Positions 55,897-63,262 of a DNA stretch of 64,000 nt are shown piece after piece (positions within the stretch are counted from its first letter, which is position 1; each line of letters begins with the position of its first letter). This DNA comes from Thermofilum uzonense (GTDB lineage: Archaea; Thermoproteota; Thermoprotei; Thermofilales; Thermofilaceae). The position numbers and the translations under genes were made by a program. The stretch lies in contig NZ_CP009961.1 in NCBI RefSeq assembly GCF_000993805.1, positions 1,048,714 to 1,112,713 of the forward strand, in the 5' to 3' direction. A model generated the notes under the pieces. It was not told where the DNA came from, made no database searches, and saw nothing but the letters and a program-made list of their open reading frames with translations.

Positions 55897-55997
55897 CGCC
55901 GGGGCCGGGATTCGAACCCGGGCGCCCTTGCGGGCAACGGATTTCTTGGATCGTGGGATCTCGAGTCCGCCGCCTTAGGCCGCTCGGCCACCCCGGC
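55897..55997 (-). tRNA. tRNA-Ser(CGA) with a 17-base intron
   Basis: Minus-strand acceptor GCCGGGG/CCCCGGC with discriminator G and an encoded CCA (55894-55896). The anticodon stem GCGGA/TCCGT holds CTCGAGA (anticodon CGA) once about 17 bases (ATCCCACGATCCAAGAA) are removed after position 37. The long variable arm TGCCCGCAAGGGC is that of a class II serine tRNA. The bulge-helix-bulge is less regular than in the other tRNAs; the intron contains an internal GATC-CCAC-GATC hairpin. Confidence 0.92.
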
Positions 55998-56119
55998 ACC
56001 ATGACATCTCAGGCGGGGAGGGTAATGAACTTTACCGCAACGACACCTACTAGCTGGGCGTTCAAGACGCTACAAACACGTTTTTAAGGTGAGTACCCTC
56101 CCCTTAAATCTGAGCTTCT

Positions 56120-56173
56120 ATGAGGAACATTGTCGTTTTTCTAGGCCCAGCCGGGAGCGGCAAAACCTCCCTG
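56120..56173 (+). pseudogene. Truncated start of a P-loop NTPase (GPN-like)
   Basis: From the ATG at 56120 the frame reads MRNIVVFLGPAGSGKTSL, a clean first strand and Walker A loop like those of GPN-loop GTPases and related NTPases. After this the homology stops: the sequence becomes a tRNA-end-like segment and then repeat copy D. The open frame runs on only to 56365 through repeat sequence. The rest of the NTPase is not found downstream, so this is a broken 5' end or a duplicate left by an insertion. The exact break is near 56173. Confidence 0.6.
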
Positions 56174-56185
56174 TATAAACCGAGA

Positions 56186-56213
56186 GGTTCTGGGTTCGAA
56201 TCCCGCCGGCTTG
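56186..56213 (+). other. tRNA 3'-end-like fragment, possible integration scar
   Basis: GGTTC-TGGGTTCGAATCCCGCCGG resembles the variable loop, T-arm and acceptor of the tRNA-Ala genes in this window (CCGGGTTCGAATCCCGGCCGG), with one base missing in the stem. No 5' half of a tRNA lies up- or downstream. A 3' tRNA end inside a truncated gene and next to a transposon remnant is what a tRNA-targeting integrase leaves behind. A degenerate pseudo-tRNA is the alternative. Confidence 0.5.
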
Positions 56214-56235
56214 CTCTATATAATCTTGATGGTTC

Positions 56236-56459
56236 TAGTATGTCTTCTCTGTCTCCTATTCCCCGAGGAGGCCTTAAATCCTTGCTGAGAGTTCTTCTAG
56301 CCTATCTGAGAATTACATTTATGCTGTCGAGGGCCTTCCTTTGTTCTGGGAGAGCGCCCGCGTAGGCCCTCAACGAGAAGAAAAAATACGACCACTAGGA
56401 GCAAAACATAACCCTCAAGGGGGTAACCCGGGAGCCCGCCCCAGTGATGCAGGGTGCGG
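56236..56459 (+). repeat. Dispersed repeat copy D
   Basis: Fourth copy. Its left end, TAGTATGTCTTCTC, agrees with copy A, the middle GTAGGCCCTCAACGAGAAG is identical to copy C, and the right end AACCCGGGAGCCCGCCCCAG matches A and C. CCGC at 56436-56439 pairs with GCGG at 56456-56459 as a terminal hairpin. The minus-strand frame (RKALDSINVILR) is broken by a stop. It abuts the tRNA-end scar and the truncated NTPase. Confidence 0.72.
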
Positions 56460-56534
56460 AAAAACAACAAGTCATTTTTATAAAGCTGAATACAGTGTTG
56501 ACGCGTTAATGTGTGGCTTGCTTGGTGCTAAGAT

Positions 56535-57797
56535 ATGGGGAGGATACGTCTACTTGCACTTTCCGACGTCCATGGCAAGGAGGATATAGTTGATAAGTTC
56601 CTAGAATGGGTTAAGAGGGACAACGTTTCATATGATATTATAGTAGCCGCAGGAGACATAGGAAATCCCCAGAGACCCGGGAGCATGTGTAGAATTCTAG
56701 CTAAGATATCTAGGGTTTTACAGAAACCCGTCTATTATGTTAAGGGAAATTGGGATGTTGAAGACGACTGTGACGTCCCAAAAGTCTTCAACCTTGACGC
56801 AACAGGTCCAATATATTTAAACGATATAGCTCTCGTCGGGCATGGTAGGAGCGCGGAGCCCTTCAGGCTCGAGCATCAGGTCAAAACAATCATACTTGTT
56901 ACCCATTACCCTCCTTTCAGCATACTCGATAAGGGTAAAGTAATAGACAGCTATCATCATTCACCGCATGCAGGAGTTATTGAAATAAACTATCTGATAG
57001 ACTATTATCGCCCTAATGTTCACATCTTTGGACACAGCCACAGCTTTGGAGGATTGGAAATAGAACATAACGGAACACTGTACGTGAACGTCGCTCGACT
57101 TGACCGGCTTTTGAAGTCCGGCGAGCCTATAGGCAACTACGCTATAATAGATGTATCAAGCAGTGGTGAAGTAAAAGTCGAGTGGCGTTTCATTAACGGG
57201 GTATGGAAGAAGTGTTCTAGCTGTGGGAGGATCGTACATATCCCTGAAAAATGGTCTCTTTGCCGTAAGTGTGCTCATAAGTCCGATTTGAAGTTTACAA
57301 AGGTGACAGGCGTACCATATAGAAACATGCTTGTGTTCAGCGATGGTGTAACCAGAGAAGTTTTAGCAAAGAAAGAAGTAAAAATACCTTTCTACACTAT
57401 ACGAGACAATGTCACATTGGATGATTTCCTAGACATTATAGTGACCAGGGTATTCAAGGAGACATTCACAAGGGACGGGACGCGGATACTTGAAGTTCCA
57501 AAAGATAAGGTTATTGAGTTTTACGGCAACAGGCGTGAGCCTTTGACTCCCTTTAGCGAGTATCTATTTGCATGCAATGAAAAAATTAAGGAGCAAAAAC
57601 TCTGTCTTCTAATGAAGGTTTTCTCAGTCGATAAAAGAGCACATGTATTTTGGAGAATAAACCAGAACAACCCCCTAAGCATCGAGAACGAGTTTATCCT
57701 ATTCAGAGAAGGAATTCTATTACCTGAGTCACAACTCCTGAAAAAGCTCGCAGACATTAACTTCAGAGTAATATCCTACAAATTTGAGGCGATCTAA
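56535..57797 (+). CDS. Calcineurin-like metallophosphoesterase with zinc ribbon and extra domain
   Basis: A 420-residue protein. The metal-site motifs of the metallophosphoesterase fold are complete: LLALSDVHGKED, VAAGDIGNPQR, VKGNWDVED, LVTHYPP and FGHSHSFGG with residues 9-175. A zinc ribbon follows near residues 228-248 (CSSCGRIVHIPEKWSLCRKC). The last 165 residues form a separate alpha/beta domain (VPYRNMLVFSDGVTREVLAK to FRVISYKF) that I do not recognise. The three-part layout is unusual, and the substrate is unknown. The start ATG has a TATA-like TTTATAAAG upstream. The polyprenol-kinase-like gene begins at the very next base after its stop. Confidence 0.82.
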   Translation: MGRIRLLALSDVHGKEDIVDKFLEWVKRDNVSYDIIVAAGDIGNPQRPGSMCRILAKISRVLQKPVYYVKGNWDVEDDCDVPKVFNLDATGPIYLNDIALVGHGRSAEPFRLEHQVKTIILVTHYPPFSILDKGKVIDSYHHSPHAGVIEINYLIDYYRPNVHIFGHSHSFGGLEIEHNGTLYVNVARLDRLLKSGEPIGNYAIIDVSSSGEVKVEWRFINGVWKKCSSCGRIVHIPEKWSLCRKCAHKSDLKFTKVTGVPYRNMLVFSDGVTREVLAKKEVKIPFYTIRDNVTLDDFLDIIVTRVFKETFTRDGTRILEVPKDKVIEFYGNRREPLTPFSEYLFACNEKIKEQKLCLLMKVFSVDKRAHVFWRINQNNPLSIENEFILFREGILLPESQLLKKLADINFRVISYKFEAI

Positions 57798-58487
57798 GTG
57801 AGCACCACCTGGCGCGAAATTTATAGGAAGATTGTTCACGTCGCTTTAAGTCTTCTCTTATTTGCCCCTTTTTACTTCAAGCTTCCTCCTCCTCTAAATC
57901 CCTATAGTTACTACTCGCTTGGACTCTTCTTGGCAGCATTTATAAACAGCGTTGTGGTGAAGAAAGATAAACTTACCTTAGAGATAAACGCGTTACGAGA
58001 TGAACTACACCGATTTGCGGAGAGTATTGGAGACATAGCTAAAATGCCAATATCGATACTAGAGGAGATTCTCACAGATTTTCATAGTTTTGTCGAGAAG
58101 CAGCTTTCACTGCTAGAAAGAGACTACGAGAAAAGAGAAGGTTACGTTGGACTTCTTTACGGAATAATCGGGGCGACGTCAAGCCTTCTCGTTGACCCCA
58201 GCCATGCATTCTACGGGATAGTTGCGCTGGCAGTTGTAGATGTCTTGGCGTCTATGTCCAGCCTTTTGATTTGGAATAAAGGTAAAACCATGGGTGGCGA
58301 GGCAATAGCTTTTCTCTCCTTTGCAATAATACTCATGAGTCTCGGAGTTCCGGTGCTTCAAAGCATTCTAGTTTCAGCGGTAGCTACGCTCTCAGAGTAT
58401 TTCTCCCCTGAAGATAATCTCACAGTTCCCTTCTTCACAACTATTGCTGCATTTATCCTAAAGCTACCTGAGAGGCATCCGCTATAA
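57798..58487 (+). CDS. Dolichol/polyprenol kinase-like CTP-dependent membrane protein
   Basis: A 229-residue integral membrane protein, GTG start directly after the previous stop. The start REIYRKIVHVALSLLLFAPF, the middle VALAVVDVLASMSSLLIWNK followed by GKTMGGEAIAFLSF, and the closing LSEYFSPEDNLTVPFFTTIA are the blocks of the SEC59/dolichol kinase and phytol kinase group, which use CTP to phosphorylate long-chain prenols. Residues 65-115 form an extra charged helical loop. A cis-prenyltransferase gene 3 kb downstream would supply the polyprenol, supporting a role in the lipid carrier for N-glycosylation. It converges on the 874-residue redox protein gene. Confidence 0.75.
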   Translation: MSTTWREIYRKIVHVALSLLLFAPFYFKLPPPLNPYSYYSLGLFLAAFINSVVVKKDKLTLEINALRDELHRFAESIGDIAKMPISILEEILTDFHSFVEKQLSLLERDYEKREGYVGLLYGIIGATSSLLVDPSHAFYGIVALAVVDVLASMSSLLIWNKGKTMGGEAIAFLSFAIILMSLGVPVLQSILVSAVATLSEYFSPEDNLTVPFFTTIAAFILKLPERHPL

Positions 58488-58491
58488 AAAT

Positions 58492-61116
58492 TCAGTATGC
58501 GTTATAGTCTTCATTAAAGTAGTCTGCGTCTAACTCTAGGGTTTCAGTGTCGTCGCGACGTAAGCTATCACTGATAGGATAAACATCGCCACTATAAGAG
58601 CCGAAACTATGCGTTTCATCTTCTCTCTCCTTACCGGCACTTGAATCACCCTGGACCAATGCGAACAGAATAATTAGAGTTCCCGACAATATTAACATTT
58701 CTGGTAAGACGGATTTGTTCGTGATAAAGTTTAACGGTATGGAACTTGAGTTGAAGAGAAAAGAGTATTTTGCTTTTGTTTCTTCGAGTTCCTTTCGCGC
58801 GCCTATTCCCATGAAGATGAGCTTCCCATCTTTAACTACTAGAACTGTGGGAAAACTTGAGGCATTAACTTGAGCTCTAACGTTGAGACTGTCGATCCCC
58901 AGGGGCCAAGTGATGTTATTCTCAATAGAATATCTTCGAAGCATTTCGGGGGTATCTGATGGGGATACGGTGAGAGATACTACCACTGTGTCGTTCTGAC
59001 TCGAGAGCAGTTTAAGTGTCGGAAGCAGGTATTTACAGCCTGTGCATTGAGTATAGAACAGCTCTATTATCAGTATCTTGTCATGGGATAGATACGATAA
59101 GTCGAGATTACTGCCTCCAAGAATAGTCACATATCCGAGGCTTAGCGTTTTATTCAGTCTTCTACTAGCTATTGTCTCGTTTGAAAGAACCTGTAATACA
59201 CGCTCTACTGAGACCAAATTAACATTTTCCAGTCTGACACAGGAATAATTGATGAATATTTCCTTTATACCTTCCCGCCAATTCACTAATATATTACTTG
59301 TATTATTTAGAGTGCATCGGAGCCCTTCCGGGAAACCAGTAATTGACAGCTGGTAGGATCCGGCTTCAAGCGTCTTGACGTACATCGAAGATGGTTGTAT
59401 ATCAAGGAAAATGGTATCCGAAGCCTCGTCCAACCTTGTGACCGCAATCCTACCAGTAGAGTTTTGTGTGGATTTCACTATTAAGTTAAATGTTAAACGT
59501 TTAAGCGTCACTTTAAGCGTTAATGGTGTCTTGAGAGATATGTCGAGGATTCTAGACTGGTATAGCGGAGCCTCAATGGTCGCTGAATAGTTTCCTTTTA
59601 GAGCCTCAACCATGGTGATGCCTTGAGCCGTCGTCCATAATTCATAGGTTTCAGGTCCCTTTACTGTTATTTTCGCACCGGGAATGGGTTTCCCGTTTTC
59701 GTCTGTAACATTAAACGTAAGTGTAACCCTTTTAGGGGGTTCTTTGGACAACGTCGCAGTCATATACATGATAGGTTGAGCTAGCTGTAGTGTGAAGGTG
59801 TTTTGCGAGTATCCCTGTTTCAGTATCTCAACAGTATAATTACCTATTGGTATTAGACCTGTAGCATAACCTGTAGAATTCGTGAAAAGTGTAAGGGTTT
59901 TAGAGGAATCAGATAAAATTATTGTAGCATTAGAGACGGGGGTTCCCTCACTGTCAATAACCCTTAAATAAAAAAGAGCACGTGTGAGTGGATATATAAC
60001 GACTAGTCTCCTGCTACCGTAAGCTGCAACATATAAGGTTTCTGTGTTTTTTCCAGATTCCGGATCAAAAGGAACGCTGCTCCAGTTAACCTGTTGTCTC
60101 ATCTGGAGAGTTGGAGCGCCTTTCCTGTCGAATGTATAGAAAGTCACGTCACTAACAGTGAACACAGCAACCCCGTCATCTGTGACTAGGTTAACAGAAC
60201 GTGAAGCTGGTAGTTTAAGTACACTGTTGCATTCAAGGTTGTATGTGCACAGACTTAGGATGCCATCGGATCCGATTATAGCAAAACCGTTTTTAAGAGG
60301 AATCATCTGTTTTATAGGAGGCATCATTTTTGTGGCCCTTAGCTGAAGGTTAGGTAATGTGAGTATTGAGGTGTTGTGGAGACCGTTCTCGTCCTTAACT
60401 TTTTGGAACAAAATAAAATTGTTCCCGATAGCTTTCGAGGTTAGACCTGTTATCTGTGTAGCTACCTTCTCCACTCCGTTTCCGGACACCCTGTATACCT
60501 CGATCCTGTTATCTGTAAGCTGGCACAGCTCGCATAGAGTATCTATGGTCTCAACGACAAGAAAGTTATTGGAAAAATCCATTGAAAATATCCTCACGAG
60601 AACGTCCCGGGAATTTACATCTCTTTCAAATATGCGGAGGTTTCTCTTAAGATCTAGAACTATCAGTCTGTCAAGTTTGACCTTCTCGACTGAATAAATC
60701 ATGCTCATGGCAAGAAATCTTCCATCAGCGCTTAGGGCGCAACGAGCGACTTCGATCTCATCACTCTTAGCCTTGGCATTTAAGGAGGCTAAGACTTGAA
60801 GACTAGAAGAGTTTAAAATGACAACCGTCCCAGTCCTGTCGACAACCACAAAAACAGAGCCGTTAGTCGCTAAGCATGAAATATCAGCTCCGAAGGGAAA
60901 AATTATTCGAGAGTTTACTTTTCCGGTTTCAAAGTCTATTTTAGAGATAGTTCCATTAGTAAACATGACGAATAGCTTATTCCCATAGGGTAAAAAGGCC
61001 TCGAAAGCTGTTGTAAAGTCTATTGTGGCTGTTGTATACATCGGTGCTGAAAACGAGTAAGCTGCTAAGGCAAGAAGTAGTACAAGAAGCACTAGGAAGG
61101 TTTTTCCATTAATCAT
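58492..61116 (-). CDS. Giant exported redox protein: propeller-Ig-like-thioredoxin
   Basis: An 874-residue protein. A signal peptide of about 25 residues is followed by a beta-propeller-like region to about 370 and three carboxypeptidase-regulatory-like domains (VIDSEGTPVSNATIILSDSS, then NVTDENGKPIPGAKITVKGP, then a third to 630). A TlpA/thioredoxin-like domain (about 660-795) has active-site Cys691 and Cys694 in FYTQCTGCKYLL. Then one membrane helix (EMLILSGTLIILFALVQG) and an acidic cytoplasmic tail. It shares the first three parts with the 46442 protein but ends in a single anchor instead of CcdA. Starts within the stop of a coiled-coil gene (ATGA at 61113-61116). Confidence 0.8.
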   Translation of the reverse strand: MINGKTFLVLLVLLLALAAYSFSAPMYTTATIDFTTAFEAFLPYGNKLFVMFTNGTISKIDFETGKVNSRIIFPFGADISCLATNGSVFVVVDRTGTVVILNSSSLQVLASLNAKAKSDEIEVARCALSADGRFLAMSMIYSVEKVKLDRLIVLDLKRNLRIFERDVNSRDVLVRIFSMDFSNNFLVVETIDTLCELCQLTDNRIEVYRVSGNGVEKVATQITGLTSKAIGNNFILFQKVKDENGLHNTSILTLPNLQLRATKMMPPIKQMIPLKNGFAIIGSDGILSLCTYNLECNSVLKLPASRSVNLVTDDGVAVFTVSDVTFYTFDRKGAPTLQMRQQVNWSSVPFDPESGKNTETLYVAAYGSRRLVVIYPLTRALFYLRVIDSEGTPVSNATIILSDSSKTLTLFTNSTGYATGLIPIGNYTVEILKQGYSQNTFTLQLAQPIMYMTATLSKEPPKRVTLTFNVTDENGKPIPGAKITVKGPETYELWTTAQGITMVEALKGNYSATIEAPLYQSRILDISLKTPLTLKVTLKRLTFNLIVKSTQNSTGRIAVTRLDEASDTIFLDIQPSSMYVKTLEAGSYQLSITGFPEGLRCTLNNTSNILVNWREGIKEIFINYSCVRLENVNLVSVERVLQVLSNETIASRRLNKTLSLGYVTILGGSNLDLSYLSHDKILIIELFYTQCTGCKYLLPTLKLLSSQNDTVVVSLTVSPSDTPEMLRRYSIENNITWPLGIDSLNVRAQVNASSFPTVLVVKDGKLIFMGIGARKELEETKAKYSFLFNSSSIPLNFITNKSVLPEMLILSGTLIILFALVQGDSSAGKEREDETHSFGSYSGDVYPISDSLRRDDTETLELDADYFNEDYNAY

Positions 61117-61547
61117 TCTGTTTCCTTCAATAACAGTTTTACAGGTATCTCATTAAGTGTCTGAACAAGTATTGTGATACCCGAGAGTTTTTCCTCTGAC
61201 GATAGTGAACTGTTAAGCTTGTAAAGTATATCTCTGATACGTAAAAGCGCCTCCAGGGACTCCTTCTGCGACTCAATCGTTTCCTCAAGAACGTTTAGCT
61301 CATCAACAGCTCTTGCATTCACTACAACTTTAAGACCCATAAAATCGATCTCGTTAAGAGAAGAAAGCTTTTCGCCTATAAGATCCTCTAGGACACGCTC
61401 TAAAGCTTTCATACGCTCAGCTCTAACTTTTACGCTCTCATACCTCTGCTCGAGCTGTTGTAGTGTATCTTGGAGGGTTCCTATCTGAGCCTCAATATAC
61501 CTGAGCAACTCGTCGAACCCATTAAACTGATATATATTGTAAGACAC
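61113..61547 (-). CDS. Coiled-coil protein upstream of the redox protein, unknown
   Basis: A 144-residue protein, GTG start. It is helical throughout, with heptads at about residues 12-60 (RYIEAQIGTLQDTLQQLEQR) and 80-130 (ELNVLEETIESQKESLEALL), separated by a short strand-like stretch (NEIDFMGLKVVVNARA). No membrane segment or signal. Its stop overlaps the ATG of the 874-residue redox protein, which indicates coupled translation. How a cytoplasmic coiled coil serves an exported protein is unclear; the redox protein's acidic cytoplasmic tail would be one contact. Not a family I recognise. Confidence 0.6.
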   Translation of the reverse strand: MSYNIYQFNGFDELLRYIEAQIGTLQDTLQQLEQRYESVKVRAERMKALERVLEDLIGEKLSSLNEIDFMGLKVVVNARAVDELNVLEETIESQKESLEALLRIRDILYKLNSSLSSEEKLSGITILVQTLNEIPVKLLLKETE

Positions 61548-61608
61548 GACTCCTCAATATGTGCTATACTCAGCGTTTAAAAAAATTAACGTATAAATAC
61601 AGTAACCT

Positions 61609-62397
61609 TTACCCTCCAAACCTTCTATGTCTCGATTGATAAATCCTTATAGCACGCAGAAGATCAATCTTTCTGAAATCAGGCCAGTATACGTCCAGGA
61701 AGACGAGCTCAGAGTACGCAATCTGCCAGAGCAAAAAGTTGCTTATTCGCTCCTCGCCACTGGTACGTATGACGAGGTCAGGATCCGGGTGTGGCTGGTC
61801 ACCAGTGAGAAGATACCGTGCAAAAACTTCTTCACTAATTTCATCCTCGTCGAGCTTACCTGTCTTGACGTCCTTGACTAGTCTCCGAACAGCCTCAACG
61901 ATTTCCCATCTCCCCCCATAGGCAATAGCAATATTCAAGAATCTTTCACTGTATACCGAAGATTTTCTCTCAATATCCTCTATCTTCTCACGAACACTAG
62001 AGGGTAGAAGAGACTTGTCCCCTATAAACCTCACGTGAACCTTTCTCTTTTCGATCTCACCCGAGTCTCTAAGCTTCACGAGCTTCTCTTCCAGTACCTT
62101 GAAAATCTCTCGTATCTCCTCCTCACTCCGTTTTTTAAGATTCTCTGTCGACAAAACAAACAAGGTCACCGTTTTTACTCCAAGATCGTAACACCAGTCA
62201 AGAACCTCCTCGGCCTTTTCGGCACCATGTCTGTGTCCAAACCAAGGTGGGAACCTCCTGACCCTAGCCCATCTTCTGTTACCATCCAGTATAAAGGCAA
62301 CGTGTTTAGGAATGTCGCCTCTTTTAACTTCCTGTTCTAGAAGATACTCGTAGACCCTATATAAGCCCAAGATGTGGGCTACTGACCTCCAAGACAT
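61609..62397 (-). CDS. uppS: Cis-prenyltransferase (polyprenyl diphosphate synthase, UppS family)
   Basis: A 262-residue protein. The catalytic motif HVAFILDGNRRWARVRRFPP (Asp near residue 39), GHRHGAEKAEEVLDWCYDLG, TLFVLSTENLKKRSEEEIRE, IAYGGRWEIVEAVRRL and PDPDLVIRTSGEERISNFLL with WQIAYSELVFLDVYWPDF are all present. The enzyme adds isopentenyl units in cis to make the long polyprenyl diphosphate that becomes dolichol phosphate. The N-terminal 30 residues are the usual archaeal extension. It diverges from DeoC and lies near the polyprenol-kinase-like gene. Initiating ATG clear. Confidence 0.94.
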   Translation of the reverse strand: MSWRSVAHILGLYRVYEYLLEQEVKRGDIPKHVAFILDGNRRWARVRRFPPWFGHRHGAEKAEEVLDWCYDLGVKTVTLFVLSTENLKKRSEEEIREIFKVLEEKLVKLRDSGEIEKRKVHVRFIGDKSLLPSSVREKIEDIERKSSVYSERFLNIAIAYGGRWEIVEAVRRLVKDVKTGKLDEDEISEEVFARYLLTGDQPHPDPDLVIRTSGEERISNFLLWQIAYSELVFLDVYWPDFRKIDLLRAIRIYQSRHRRFGG

Positions 62398-62441
62398 TAG
62401 AGACCACTAGCTTTTTGAGGAGGCTTAAAATATTAATCATT

Positions 62442-63158
62442 ATGCTAAAGCTTTTTTCTCGAAGTTTAGAGGAGTTAGAAAACCCAGTGGAGGAAATAAA
62501 ACACTTAATCGATCATACGAACCTGAGACCTGAAGCCTCCCTTTCAGATCTTGAGAAAACCTGTAAAGAAGCAAACGAGTACGGTTTCTATGCTTGCTGT
62601 ATACCACCATTCTTTGTAAAGCAAGCCAGGCAACTAGTTAGGGGCGAGACTAAAGTCGTAACGGTGGTGGGCTTTCCCCATGGTAACTCACCCGTTGAGG
62701 CTAAGGAGCTTGAAGTCAAGAGGGCCTTTGAAAGTGGGGCAGACGAGGTTGACGCTGTAATTAATATTTCTCTTGTAAGGAGTGGAAGGATCAATGAGGC
62801 TCTAGAAGAGGTGAAAAGATTACTTGAGGTAACGCGAAGCTATGGGGGAGTTTTGAAGATAATTATTGAAACTGGATATTTAGAAGAGAAAACAATTTAC
62901 GAGGTCTCAAAGGCCCTAGCCGCGACAGGAGTCCATTTTGTAAAGACATCCACAGGGTTTGGTCCGCGTGGGGCTACGCCAGAAGACATCCTGATTATGC
63001 GGGATGCAGTAAAGGGGACGGGGACAAAGATAAAGGCCGCTGGCGGCATCCGAACGGGTCTTCAGGCAATGTATTTTTACCTATTAGGCGTCGATAGGAT
63101 AGGCACAAGCAGCAGCCTACAAATACTGAGCGATCTTAAAAGAATATTCAAGTCATGA
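62442..63158 (+). CDS. deoC: Deoxyribose-phosphate aldolase
   Basis: A 238-residue protein from the ATG at 62442. Upstream frame to 62415 is not needed; a GTG at 62487 is a shorter possibility because a TATA-like CTTAAAATA lies only 15 bases before 62442. Class I aldolase marks: LIDHTNLRPEASLSDLEKTC, VTVVGFPHGNSPVEAKELEV, GADEVDAVINISLV, and the Schiff-base Lys in HFVKTSTGFGPRGATPEDI, with TKIKAAGGIRT. It cleaves deoxyribose 5-phosphate to acetaldehyde and glyceraldehyde 3-phosphate. It is between two isoprenoid genes, which looks incidental. Confidence 0.93.
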   Translation: MLKLFSRSLEELENPVEEIKHLIDHTNLRPEASLSDLEKTCKEANEYGFYACCIPPFFVKQARQLVRGETKVVTVVGFPHGNSPVEAKELEVKRAFESGADEVDAVINISLVRSGRINEALEEVKRLLEVTRSYGGVLKIIIETGYLEEKTIYEVSKALAATGVHFVKTSTGFGPRGATPEDILIMRDAVKGTGTKIKAAGGIRTGLQAMYFYLLGVDRIGTSSSLQILSDLKRIFKS

Positions 63159-63262
63159 TATTTTACTTTCCAGAAGCGCCCTTTCTCTTTGGGCTGGGGT
63201 GGTGAAATTTAAACAAGCGTAAAAGAAATATACGACAATCACTAAGATGAGGCCGATCATAG

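Noticed and set aside
56186-56520. Circularly permuted or split tRNA starting with the 3' half at 56186
   Set aside because: Permuted tRNAs are known in Thermofilum, so I searched downstream for a matching 5' half and found none. The acceptor strand also lacks a partner.
56341-56589. Open frame with AGCGKTT resembling a Walker A loop just after repeat D
   Set aside because: The resemblance covers only seven residues, is inside repeat sequence, and no further NTPase motif follows.
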